Assembly (NCBI RefSeq): GCF_900148495.1 | Contig: NZ_FTRU01000007.1 | Location: 62,001 to 126,000 of the forward strand | DNA: 64,000 nucleotides | Direction: 5' to 3' | Origin: Negativibacillus massiliensis | Lineage (GTDB): Bacteria > Bacillota > Clostridia > Oscillospirales > Ruminococcaceae | In this document: in pieces, positions 49,723 to 57,564 of the stretch | Layout: every line of letters begins with the position of its first letter | Numbering within the stretch: the first letter of the stretch is position 1 | Position numbers and translations under genes: made by a program | The notes under the pieces: generated by a model | Seen by the model: the letters and a program-made list of their open reading frames with translations, nothing else | What the model was told of the DNA's origin: nothing | The model's database searches: none

Positions 49723-51504
49723 TTAGTCAATCATCAGGCGTTTTTCTAGTTCAAAGTCGGGGGTAACATAAGCGGTCTGATAGTTTACATAAATTACCAT
49801 GCCAGGTTTTGCGCCTCGCGGTTTCTTTACATTTTTAATCAGGGTGTAGTCTACCGGTACCTGTGCAGAATCTGCCGCTTTGGAGTTTGCCGCAGCAATA
49901 ATGGCGGCCTGATTCAAGGTGGAGTCTGGAACTTCCTGTCCATCACTTACCACGATGGTATGAGAGCCCGGAATGTTTTTGGTATGGAACCAGACATCTC
50001 TGCCGCGTGCATCCTTGAGGGTGAGCTGGTCGTTCTGAACGTTGTTTCTGCCCACGAGAATCAGGAAACCATCGTCCGAGCGATAACGCTTTGGAGCAAG
50101 TTTCGCTTCCTTGCCTTTTTTAGGAGCAGGGCCTTTTTTGCGCAGATATCCCTGTTCTGCAAGTTCTGCTCGAATGGCGGAGAGTTCGTCATTGGTCTGG
50201 GCACGGGTAAGGGCATCGAAAACAGAATCGATATAAATTGCTTCCTGCTGTCCTTCTTCGATCAGTTCCCGCAATTTTTTCTCTGCAGTATCTGCTTTGC
50301 GGTATTCTCCATAGTATTTCTGTGCGTTCTGAGCAGGGGTCTTGCGCGGATCAAGCGGAATGGTGACTTCAGCCTGGTTTTCATCATAGAAATTAATTAA
50401 AGTTGCGGTGCGGTCACCCTTCTGAATGGAATAAAGATTTGCATTGATCAAATCTCCATAAATCTTCCAGGTTTCACGGTCAGAACAGTCAGCAAGTTCT
50501 TTCTGCTGCAAACTTAGTTTTCGGGCAATACGGTCAGCAGTGTTGGCAAGAACTTTGAGAAGGTCGGCGCTGCGATGGCGCATGCGCTGGATGTTGTCAC
50601 GCTGGGTGTAGAAGTCATCAAGCAGCTGACTGTAAGTATCATAAGTTCGGGTGAACATCGAACCGCCGTACTGATGGATATCCATAAAGGAAAAATCCAT
50701 TGGTTTTTTGCGGGAATCAATCACGCTGGTTGGTGTTCCAGTATAGTTCTTCGCATAATCGATGACTTTGGTCAGGAAGAAGCGCAGCCGGTCAAAATGA
50801 TTTTCTGTCATTTCGGAAATGACGCGGTCATCGCCTAAAAAGACGTAATTTGCAATTTCCCGACAGACGATAGGAGAAACACCCTGCACAGCCGATAAAA
50901 GGGCTTTGGAGAGAGGAGTGTCCTTTCCGGTGCGCAGTCGCTGCTCAATTTGTTCTGGGGTAACATCGATTAAATCCAGTTTATCCTGAGCAGGCGGAAG
51001 GGTATAACGTACGCCCGGAAGGATAGGGCGAACCGAAGACATGGTATCATCGATTCGTTTGATTGAATCGATGACCCGTCCGGTTTCATCGATGAGGATG
51101 ATATTGGAATGTCTTCCCATAATTTCAATTGCGACGGTGAGCTGGATGAGGTCTCCCATTTCGTTTCTGGTTTCAAATATCAGATGAAGGATACGGTCCA
51201 GTCCGATTTGGCGGATCTCAATCAGTTTTGCGCTGCCGAGATATTTTCTCATCAGCATGCAGAACATGGGAGGACTTTTTGGGTTTTCAAAAGAAGCGGA
51301 AGTCAGATGAATACGAGGGCTGTCCGCACCAGCAGAAAGATAAAGCTTAACGGTACGGGAACCATCTTCGGTTGGCTGTGGCAGACGCAGCACAAAAATC
51401 ATCTCTTCGCGGGAGAATTGGTGGATTTTATCAATACGCGCTCCAATCAGGCAGGATTCCAATTCGTGTCTGATTTGACGCAGAAGGGTACCATCCAGTG
51501 CCAT
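49723..51504 (-). CDS. rqcH: Ribosome quality control protein RqcH (NFACT family)
   Basis: It binds obstructed 50S-peptidyl-tRNA complexes and adds C-terminal alanine tails that mark the stalled peptide for degradation. The 593-residue protein has NFACT-N (1-about 200, from MALDGTLLRQIRHEL), helix-hairpin-helix, a coiled-coil middle (about 280-420) and NFACT-R (450-560, GRNNVQNDQLTLKDARGRDVWFHTKNIPG in part). It was long annotated as fibronectin-binding. The GNAT gene follows with overlap-like spacing. Confidence 0.94.
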   Translation of the reverse strand: MALDGTLLRQIRHELESCLIGARIDKIHQFSREEMIFVLRLPQPTEDGSRTVKLYLSAGADSPRIHLTSASFENPKSPPMFCMLMRKYLGSAKLIEIRQIGLDRILHLIFETRNEMGDLIQLTVAIEIMGRHSNIILIDETGRVIDSIKRIDDTMSSVRPILPGVRYTLPPAQDKLDLIDVTPEQIEQRLRTGKDTPLSKALLSAVQGVSPIVCREIANYVFLGDDRVISEMTENHFDRLRFFLTKVIDYAKNYTGTPTSVIDSRKKPMDFSFMDIHQYGGSMFTRTYDTYSQLLDDFYTQRDNIQRMRHRSADLLKVLANTADRIARKLSLQQKELADCSDRETWKIYGDLINANLYSIQKGDRTATLINFYDENQAEVTIPLDPRKTPAQNAQKYYGEYRKADTAEKKLRELIEEGQQEAIYIDSVFDALTRAQTNDELSAIRAELAEQGYLRKKGPAPKKGKEAKLAPKRYRSDDGFLILVGRNNVQNDQLTLKDARGRDVWFHTKNIPGSHTIVVSDGQEVPDSTLNQAAIIAAANSKAADSAQVPVDYTLIKNVKKPRGAKPGMVIYVNYQTAYVTPDFELEKRLMID

Positions 51505-51722
51505 GAAAATCGTCCTTTCTATCTATATCTCATATTGGTAGTAATTCAGTTGGGGGATATCTCATTATACCACAAAATGAGTAAAACTGCGAGAGCTTGG
51601 TCTGCATGGTAGTCTGACAAAATAGACAAAAGAAATAAAATGCAATTTTTATTTTCAAAACATGCAAATTGTGACAGATAAAAGACAATCTGATTGTAAA
51701 CAGTTTACTATTTTGTCGCGCA
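51505..51722. other. Intergenic region upstream of rqcH, no gene
   Basis: About 220 AT-rich bases between the rqcH start and the promoter at 51723. A small minus-strand frame (51530-51808) has no ribosome-binding site or composition to support it. Confidence 0.5.
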
Positions 51723-51751
51723 TTGACAAAGAAAGAAGGGAGGTGTATAAT
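51723..51751 (+). promoter_or_regulatory. Strong promoter of a candidate small RNA
   Basis: TTGACA (51723-51728), a 17-base spacer and TATAAT (51746-51751), a full consensus promoter with no gene downstream before a terminator. Confidence 0.85.
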
Positions 51752-51757
51752 AAAAAA

Positions 51758-51924
51758 CGGCACAAGATAAAAACAAAAACTGCAAGTTTTATGATGCGAT
51801 TTTTGCAAAAAAACAATTTTTGATATCTCCTACAATCAACATAATCCTTCCAAATATCACATCGTAACGCGTTGCGATGTGAAGCAAAACATCCCCTGCA
51901 TTAGCAGGGGATGTTTTGCTTTTT
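51758..51924 (+). ncRNA. Candidate small RNA of about 165 bases
   Basis: Transcript from the promoter above to the terminator hairpin GCAAAACATCCCCTGC / ATTA / GCAGGGGATGTTTTGC (51884-51919). It holds a second, separate hairpin at 51858-51881 with arms CACATCGTAACG and CGTTGCGATGTG (one G-U pair). The first 100 bases are A-rich and unstructured. No plausible reading frame: the only ATG-started frame has nine codons without a ribosome-binding site. The terminator also serves ypeB on the other strand. It does not look like 6S, tmRNA or SRP RNA. Confidence 0.55.
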
Positions 51925-51930
51925 GTGTTG

Positions 51931-53289
51931 TTATTTGGTAAGGGTTCCGTTCGGGGTTTGCATCAGAATTAAAATTTGTTCTTCTGCACCGGTCTGTGTA
52001 TTAATATAGGAAAGAATTCGATCTCCGGTAGGAGATGTGCAGAGAAACTCATAAACGCAGACCTCATTTTGTCCAGAGGTTGGGATCAGGGCAAGGCGGG
52101 TGTTATCAACGGTGAGAATATCACTTAAGGATTGCTGTGCCTGTTCGACGGTGATGGATGGGGATTGCAGTGTGCGGTCGTGGTGGTTGACCAGATAGCC
52201 GCGTGCATCCAGTCCCACGATAGAACCATCCTGGAGGGAAACCTCCACCTTGATCAGGTCAGTGTAGCAGATTGTCTGGGTATTAGGTTCATAGTAGGCA
52301 AAATTTAGGGTCATGATACCGTCACGGGTCTCGTAATAGGTATCCTTCATGGAAGAATAGCCGTATTTCTCAAGGAACTGCTGTGCTTTGGCTACTGCAT
52401 CCTCATAAGAGAGTTTTTCAGTGAGAGAATCCGGTTTATCGGTGATGAGGTAGCAAAGATAGCCGCCATTTTTGGTGATAGCAACTGAATTGCTGGTTCC
52501 GTCATGGAAAACATAAGAAGGAAGAGTGGAGTTTTCTTCCCGCATTTCGGTCAGATCTTTGCCGGCAACCTGATTAGCAAGCTGCTTTGCCTGGTCGACC
52601 GGGACTTCTGCCTTGCCTTCGGTCATGAGAGGAGTCTTGTCCAAGATGTGGTCGGAAAATGGGCCGTCATAAATTAAGGTTGGATAACCCATAAAGCTGT
52701 CTTCAATTTGCTGCATGTGAGAGGTGGTTCCAGGATTTTCTGGATCGTCTACAGTGGTTTTAGGTGTGGAGAGCTGTTCCAGTGTCAGGGTTCCGTTTTG
52801 CAGTCCGGTGGCGATCTCATCCAGTTGTCCGCTTAAACGGTCGGCATATTCGCGCAGGGAAGCAAACTGGCTGCGTTCCTCTTCGCTGAGCTCCTGACCG
52901 GAGGCGGATTTTTTGGAAAGGTACATGGCATAGTCGCCCGCCTGAGAGAGAAAGCGGTTGGTATTCTCCAATGTTTTGTCCGATACCGGAAGGGTGGAGA
53001 GGGCGGATTTTGCTTCCGAAGATTCCTTCCACATTTTGGAGGAGATCATCGACAGCTGCGATGAGGTACCGACATACATGCCCTTGACTAAATCGGACGA
53101 GAGATTTGCCAGATTGTCTGAAGCAAGGTCGGCGGCGCGCAGGTAGGTGTTCTGCAAAGCAGTGCGATAGGTATTGATCCTCATGTGATTATAGCTTGCC
53201 CAGATGGCAAGTCCGGTGGAAAGGACAAGAAGAAAACCAACCACCAGCTTGAGCGCGAGAGAGGAAACGGGAGTATCTTTTTCGTTCAT
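51931..53289 (-). CDS. ypeB: Germination protein YpeB
   Basis: A 452-residue spore protein, the length of B. subtilis YpeB, needed for stability of the cortex hydrolase SleB. An N-terminal transmembrane helix (about 12-32, LALKLVVGFLLVLSTGLAIW) is followed by the YpeB helical region and, from about 180 on, PepSY-type repeats. The ATG at 53289 with AGGCAGGAA upstream is preferred over a longer frame from 53379. SleB normally is encoded next to ypeB; here no sleB is in the neighbourhood. It shows the organism can form spores. Confidence 0.9.
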   Translation of the reverse strand: MNEKDTPVSSLALKLVVGFLLVLSTGLAIWASYNHMRINTYRTALQNTYLRAADLASDNLANLSSDLVKGMYVGTSSQLSMISSKMWKESSEAKSALSTLPVSDKTLENTNRFLSQAGDYAMYLSKKSASGQELSEEERSQFASLREYADRLSGQLDEIATGLQNGTLTLEQLSTPKTTVDDPENPGTTSHMQQIEDSFMGYPTLIYDGPFSDHILDKTPLMTEGKAEVPVDQAKQLANQVAGKDLTEMREENSTLPSYVFHDGTSNSVAITKNGGYLCYLITDKPDSLTEKLSYEDAVAKAQQFLEKYGYSSMKDTYYETRDGIMTLNFAYYEPNTQTICYTDLIKVEVSLQDGSIVGLDARGYLVNHHDRTLQSPSITVEQAQQSLSDILTVDNTRLALIPTSGQNEVCVYEFLCTSPTGDRILSYINTQTGAEEQILILMQTPNGTLTK

Positions 53290-53360
53290 AGGGGTTCCTG
53301 CCTTTCTGAAAATGGGATTTTCAGTGATAGTATTTCCCGTTTCCTTCCTGTTTAAACATG

Positions 53361-53389
53361 AAAAGCTCCCTTGAGACAAGGGAGCTTTT
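53361..53389. repeat. Terminator-like palindrome before toxin locus 2
   Basis: AAAAGCTCCCTTG / AGA / CAAGGGAGCTTTT. It is almost the same as the palindrome that holds the antisense -35 box of locus 3 (57305-57331). Confidence 0.75.
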
Positions 53390-53390
53390 G

Positions 53391-53419
53391 TTTACAAAGT
53401 TCGACAGTCATGGTATACT
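53391..53419 (+). promoter_or_regulatory. Toxin 2 promoter
   Basis: TTTACA (53391-53396), a 17-base spacer and TATACT (53414-53419), as at toxin 1. Confidence 0.8.
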
Positions 53420-53439
53420 GTTCCTGCTAGAGGGACGGC

Positions 53440-53467
53440 ACGGTCAGCTCTCAAGGGAGGTGACCGT
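53440..53467 (+). promoter_or_regulatory. Hairpin sequestering the toxin 2 ribosome-binding site
   Basis: ACGGTCA (53440-53446) pairs with TGACCGT (53461-53467), with CTC/GAG closing further in around GGGAGG. The ATG starts on the next base. Confidence 0.75.
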
Positions 53468-53548
53468 ATGAGTACAAATGATGTTCTAACATTATTATTA
53501 CTTATTGTTGCGGTTGTCGATCTTGTTTATAAAATAGCAAGAAAATAG
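53468..53548 (+). CDS. Small hydrophobic toxin-like peptide (holin-like, type I toxin family), copy 2
   Basis: 26 residues: MSTNDVLTLLLLIVAVVDL then VYKIARK. It has a single transmembrane segment and a basic tail, but only weak sequence similarity to the copies at 2579 and 57434. The promoter, the structured ribosome-binding site, the length and the downstream antisense promoter are all the same, which identifies the family. Toxicity is inferred. Confidence 0.72.
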   Translation: MSTNDVLTLLLLIVAVVDLVYKIARK

Positions 53549-53559
53549 CCGCCTCCTAC

Positions 53560-53639
53560 TAGTGTGGAAACGGCAATTTTCAAGTAAACATTGAATTTAA
53601 GTTGGCCGTTTCCCGTTGCAGCGGGAAGCCGTCCTTCTG
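53560..53639 (-). ncRNA. Antisense RNA of toxin locus 2 (antitoxin candidate)
   Basis: Transcription from the minus promoter at 53646-53675 would start near 53639 and run toward the toxin 3' end. Its length is uncertain. CCAGAAGGACGGC at its 5' end also occurs at the start of the locus 3 antisense (57350-57360). Confidence 0.55.
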
Positions 53640-53645
53640 GTTTCT

Positions 53646-53675
53646 ATTATACGCTAAAAGCTCGCTTGGTGTCAA
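53646..53675 (-). promoter_or_regulatory. Antisense promoter of toxin locus 2, within a palindrome
   Basis: On the minus strand: TTGACA (53675-53670), an 18-base spacer and TATAAT (53651-53646). The -35 box lies in the inverted repeat AAAAGCTCGCTTG / GTG / TCAAGCGAGCTTTT (53656-53683). Confidence 0.75.
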
Positions 53676-53833
53676 GCGAGCTTTTTTTGTGAGCCTGTGC
53701 CAATTTGAGGATGGGCGTTGTTTTATGTATCAAAATTATCGAAACGTATATGAAAGAGAAGGAAGAATGTTCCTATAAAAGATAGAAAAAGATTGAATTT
53801 TTCATAATAATCTACAATCAGCGAAATAGAGCG

Positions 53834-53862
53834 TTGACAAACAACTTTATGGCATTTATAAT
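53834..53862 (+). promoter_or_regulatory. Promoter of the TetR gene
   Basis: TTGACA (53834-53839), a 17-base spacer and TATAAT (53857-53862). Confidence 0.8.
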
Positions 53863-53955
53863 AAAAACATGCTCGTAATAACGGGTAAATTTAGGCATAT
53901 TGAACATATTGCGAAGTAAATGAACGATATGCGACAGAAAGAGAGGGGTTTGTCT

Positions 53956-54540
53956 ATGATTAACAATGGATTTGAGGAGAGAAGCGAGGACAGAAGAATC
54001 CGCAAGACAAAAAAGGCACTGCGTGCGGCGCTGGTGAGGCTGCTGAGCAAGGAGAGCATTGCCGAAATTACCATCAAGGAACTGACCGATGAGGCAGACG
54101 TGCACAGAGGTACCTTTTACCATCATTACCGCGATGCTTTTGATCTGAAAGAGCAGGTGGAAGAGGAAATCGGGCAGGAGCTGGACGAGGTGCTGAGCAG
54201 TGTGCCGGAAAGTGACGGCGCATTTGAACTGCTTTTGCGTGTACTGAGATTTTTGGAGGAGAACCGCGACGTTGCCAAGATGCTGGCAAGCGAATCGGGA
54301 TGCCCAAAACTGATGGAACAGCTTTGCGAAAAGATTAGTGCAAGATGTATGGGCAACGGGCTGTTTGGAGAGCAGCTGCGGTATGGAAGCCGGTTTTGTG
54401 CAGCGGGCATTCAGGGCATGATTGTTTCGTGGGTGGAAGATGGAATGCGCATGCCGCCAAAAGAGATGGCAAAGGTGATGGAAACCATGATGATGGGCAG
54501 CCAGCAGCAGATTTCCAGCAAGCAACCAGTAATAGTATAG
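53956..54540 (+). CDS. TetR/AcrR-family regulator
   Basis: A 194-residue regulator. The N-terminal helix-turn-helix (about 15-60) is of the TetR_C_7 type: RRIRKTKKALRAALVRLL, then ITIKELTDEADVHRGTFYHHY. The ligand domain (65-190) is helical. ATG 53956 has GAGAGGGG upstream and is preferred over 53920. It is monocistronic with its own promoter. The target is not evident; the gene before is a toxin locus, the next is a surface protein gene 580 bases away. Confidence 0.88.
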   Translation: MINNGFEERSEDRRIRKTKKALRAALVRLLSKESIAEITIKELTDEADVHRGTFYHHYRDAFDLKEQVEEEIGQELDEVLSSVPESDGAFELLLRVLRFLEENRDVAKMLASESGCPKLMEQLCEKISARCMGNGLFGEQLRYGSRFCAAGIQGMIVSWVEDGMRMPPKEMAKVMETMMMGSQQQISSKQPVIV

Positions 54541-55121
54541 TAGGAAAAAGCGAATCGAAAAATAGGGGGAGCAGAGCAACCGACGGGTATAGTCGGGACT
54601 CTGTATTTATTTTACTCTAAAATGAATAATTATAATTTTTAAGTGTATAGTAAAATACAAAATACAGGATAAAAAGACGGATAAGAGACATAGCAAATAT
54701 AAAATGTTCAATAAATTTAAGGGCGAGAGCGAAAAATATGCGAAAAACCATTTTGTTTCCAATCAGAATTTCTTGTAACTATTATGTAACTTTTAAAGCT
54801 AAAAAAGGATGTTGAAACGGTTGAAAACCATAAGTTTTTAACCAAAATGTAAAAATTATCGAGAAGTGCGACAAAAAAGAAACGAAGTGTTGACTAAACT
54901 GTATTGCTAGTTTAACCGATTTGAGATACAATAGTGTCAGACGATGAGGGGTTGTGGAGAAGGTCAAACAACTGCAACGCAGTCATTTGCCCTGGAAGTT
55001 TTCCTTGTATATTTATAGAATAAATATACTTCGAAAAAACTTCCGAAAATGGGACTCTGATTTGTCAAAATAAAAAAGTTGATAAAAACATCAACAAAAA
55101 TTTTTAGGAGGAAGAAAGACT
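54541..55121 (+). promoter_or_regulatory. Long regulatory region before the NPNTG surface protein
   Basis: A promoter candidate TTGCTA (54904-54909), 17 bases, TACAAT (54927-54932) gives a 5' untranslated region of about 185 bases. This holds a long hairpin at 54994-55044: outer arms GGAAGTTTT/AAAACTTCC and inner arms TATATTTAT/ATAAATATA. Such structures stabilise abundant mRNAs. AGGAGGA lies 8 bases before the ATG. The first 360 bases of the gap show no gene. Confidence 0.55.
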
Positions 55122-57056
55122 ATGAAAAAAGTACTTTCCGTAGCTATGGCTTCTGCTATGGTACTTGGCATGGGCGCTAACGCTTTCGCTATCCAGTACA
55201 GCACAGGAACCAATGACACAGCTGAATGGCCAAGCAACTTCAAATTTGAAGGTCAGCTGTTTGTAACAGACAAAGATGGCAACATTGTTAAAGAGGCTTC
55301 TACAGCTCTCAACACCCAGAAATCTGTAAACTTCGAGCCAGGTGACACAATCTGGATGCCTCTGTACGCTGACAACCAGAAAGTTTATGGCGTAGTTGGC
55401 GGCAACACCGACGAGCAGAAAGAAGTTGCAGCTACAACAATTTCCCTGAAAGCAACTGATAAAACTGCACTGGAAGGCGAAGTTGAACTGGATGCATCTG
55501 GTAATCCAAAAGCATTTAAGTACACAGACAATGTAAACAAAGTAGTTTACTACTACAACATGGCAGTTCCTTCTGTAGCTGAAGGCTGGAGAACCGCTCA
55601 GATTACAACAGCATATACCACTCTGAATGGTGTAAAGAACACTTCTGGTCTTGCTGCTCTGCAGGAAACCAAAAATGTTACTGCACCTGCAAGTGCAGAT
55701 GTAAGTATTCAGGTAGTTAAAAATGCATCTGGTGTAATTGAATTCCATGTAGGTTCTGGTTATCGTACAGCTGTTCTGCAGAGAGGTCAGTCCTTTACAG
55801 GTGCAAACCTCTATTTTGATGCTACAACTGGATACTATGCAGCATCTGATGTAGTTCTGCCACTGACATATGAAATGTGTGAACAGGCAGTAGGTACTGC
55901 TAAACTGAACTCTGTTATGGCTGGCACACCAGACAGTGGTGCTAACTACACAATTGCTAATGCTGTTAACAAAACAACATATACCACAGCTCTGAAATCT
56001 GGCGTTGCTGTATATGCTGAACTGCCAAAAGTTGCAGGAAAAGATCTGTCTGAAGGTACTGTTGTTGATGGTAAACTGGAAGATTCTATCCAGAGCATCG
56101 TTAACACTGTTGCACACGGTCACTACACCGGCAACATCGACAAGAACTGGTCCATCAACCTGATCGAAAAATCCACTGGCGTTGCTGAACTGATCGAAAA
56201 AGCTGAGCTGTACAAAGCTACCGCTGCTGACGTTACTTCCTACGGTAAATACAGCAATGAAGTAGTTGCTAACGGCGTATACCTCAAGATCACTCTGGAA
56301 GATGAGTGGAAGACCACTTCTTCTGAAACTCTGAAATACTACGTATACATCGCTGACAACAAAGCAAAAGACCACAAGACAAACGAAGTTTGGGTTTCCG
56401 GTAAATACGAAAACACCGACTACGAATGGGTAAACTTTGATTGGACAAACGATGCTTCCAGATCTAAACTCTGGAAAGTTCATGACGATGAAAACGGCGT
56501 AGCAGTATTCGACTTCGCTGATAAAGCATTCTTCTCCGTTAAAATGTACGGCGGCGAAACAATGTACCTCGATCTCGAGACAGCTTACGACAAAGCTATC
56601 GCTGGCGAAATGGATGCAGAAGCTGATTCCTTCTACAAATTCACAGGTTCTAACGCTAACTTCGCAAGAACTGGCGAACTGATCATCGTTTCTGACGATT
56701 CTTCCCTGGTTCCATACCAGATTGATGAAGACGGCAACTTCGTTGCAGTTGATGCTGAATACGTTGAGAACTACGCAGTAGCTCACACCAACAAGAAAGT
56801 AAACGGTTTTGTATTCAACACAAAACAGCTCGGCAACTACGTTCTCTCCACTGAAGAACTCGGTGAAGAAGAAGAAGTAACTGAAGAACCAACAACAGAA
56901 GAACCAGTTGTTGAAGAACCAGTTGTTGAAGAACCAGTTGTTGAAGAAACCAACAAACCAAACCCAAACACTGGTGCTGAAGACTTCGTAGGTCTGGCAG
57001 TATCCCTGGCAGTAGTTTCCGTAGCAGCTGCTGGCGCTCTGGCTCTCAAAAAATAA
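55122..57056 (+). CDS. Abundant-type surface protein with NPNTG sorting signal
   Basis: A 644-residue exported protein. A signal peptide (MKKVLSVAMASAMVLGMGAN, cut after AFA) leads to an extracellular body of beta-rich sequence without a family I recognise. A proline/glutamate stalk with EEPVV repeats (about 585-610) ends in NPNTG at 614-618, a hydrophobic segment and a KK tail. That is a wall-anchoring signal of the NPxTG type, fitting class B sortases; two such sortases are in this window. Highly biased codons (AAC, TAC, GGC, GCT) in the first and last parts suggest high expression. An S-layer-like or major wall protein is plausible. Confidence 0.82.
   Translation: MKKVLSVAMASAMVLGMGANAFAIQYSTGTNDTAEWPSNFKFEGQLFVTDKDGNIVKEASTALNTQKSVNFEPGDTIWMPLYADNQKVYGVVGGNTDEQKEVAATTISLKATDKTALEGEVELDASGNPKAFKYTDNVNKVVYYYNMAVPSVAEGWRTAQITTAYTTLNGVKNTSGLAALQETKNVTAPASADVSIQVVKNASGVIEFHVGSGYRTAVLQRGQSFTGANLYFDATTGYYAASDVVLPLTYEMCEQAVGTAKLNSVMAGTPDSGANYTIANAVNKTTYTTALKSGVAVYAELPKVAGKDLSEGTVVDGKLEDSIQSIVNTVAHGHYTGNIDKNWSINLIEKSTGVAELIEKAELYKATAADVTSYGKYSNEVVANGVYLKITLEDEWKTTSSETLKYYVYIADNKAKDHKTNEVWVSGKYENTDYEWVNFDWTNDASRSKLWKVHDDENGVAVFDFADKAFFSVKMYGGETMYLDLETAYDKAIAGEMDAEADSFYKFTGSNANFARTGELIIVSDDSSLVPYQIDEDGNFVAVDAEYVENYAVAHTNKKVNGFVFNTKQLGNYVLSTEELGEEEEVTEEPTTEEPVVEEPVVEEPVVEETNKPNPNTGAEDFVGLAVSLAVVSVAAAGALALKK
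56898..56942 (+). repeat. Three tandem 15-base repeats coding EEPVV
   Basis: GAAGAACCAGTTGTT occurs three times head to tail with no base change, so it can vary in number by slippage. It encodes the wall-spanning stalk. Confidence 0.95.
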
Positions 57057-57100
57057 GTTCTAAATGAACTTCATTAACTTGGGAAATCCTGAGTAACAAT

Positions 57101-57131
57101 AATACCGTCGGGTGGAAACCCGACGGTATTT
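57101..57131 (+). terminator. Terminator of the NPNTG protein gene
   Basis: AATACCGTCGGGT / GGAA / ACCCGACGGTATT. Confidence 0.9.
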
Positions 57132-57262
57132 ATATATCGGCGAATGGGGGGAGTACCCTTGTTGCCGTCCTAACAATTTTCTTTGTCCGCACACTTGAGG
57201 TCCGCACGCTTTAAGTCAGGGCGGGCAGAAATCCTCCGCGCTCCACCGCGGGGGATTTTTTT
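57132..57262 (+). other. Gene-free stretch ending in an unassigned terminator
   Basis: It has a repeated GTCCGCAC (57185 and 57199) and a GC-rich hairpin AAATCCTCCGCG / CTCCA / CCGCGGGGGATTTTTTT (57229-57262). No gene or promoter was found. It may be the end of a short RNA. Confidence 0.4.
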
Positions 57263-57313
57263 GTGGGGGCTTTTTGTTGTTTTAAGCTTGTGGGGGGTAA
57301 AACAAAAGCTCCC

Positions 57314-57342
57314 TTGACGCAAGGGAGCTTTCATTGTATAAT
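57314..57342 (+). promoter_or_regulatory. Antisense promoter of toxin locus 3, within a palindrome
   Basis: TTGACG (57314-57319), a 17-base spacer and TATAAT (57337-57342). The -35 box spans the centre of AAAGCTCCCTTG / ACG / CAAGGGAGCTTT (57305-57331). Confidence 0.8.
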
Positions 57343-57348
57343 AAATAC

Positions 57349-57470
57349 CAGAAGGACGGCTTCCGTGGGCTAGACGGCGGTCATTCCGAAATAAAAGTTT
57401 TCTTGAGAAAGACCGCTCTGGCTTATGGGGCGGTTATTTCTTTATGTACATTAAAATACCAAAGATAACC
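57349..57470 (+). ncRNA. Antisense RNA of toxin locus 3 (antitoxin candidate)
   Basis: It starts near 57349 and runs toward and through the 3' end of the minus-strand toxin gene. GACGGCGGTCATTCC (57374-57388) is shared with the antisense RNA of locus 1. The 3' end is uncertain. Confidence 0.6.
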
Positions 57471-57514
57471 GTTGCGAGCAAGTTTAAAAGTGCAATGACT
57501 TCTAAAATCGTCAT
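57434..57514 (-). CDS. Small hydrophobic toxin-like peptide (holin-like, type I toxin family), copy 3
   Basis: It encodes exactly the same 26 residues as the gene at 2579-2659. The two differ at four bases, all synonymous and all in the first half; the second half, which faces the antisense RNA, is identical. The ribosome-binding site is again in a hairpin (ACAGT/ACCGT arms, 57516-57544). Confidence 0.75.
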   Translation of the reverse strand: MTILEVIALLNLLATVIFGILMYIKK

Positions 57515-57564
57515 AACAGTCACCCCCTTTTGGGGAATAACCGTGCCGCCCTTCCAGCGTCAAA

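Noticed and set aside
55104-56786. 560-codon open frame antisense to the NPNTG surface protein gene
   Set aside because: It comes from the strong codon bias of the sense gene. It has a Cys/Ser/Phe-rich, domain-free composition and no ribosome-binding site, while the sense gene has a signal peptide and sorting signal.
56898-56942. CRISPR-like tandem repeats
   Set aside because: They are in-frame coding repeats without spacers, in the stalk of a surface protein. No CRISPR array or cas gene was seen.
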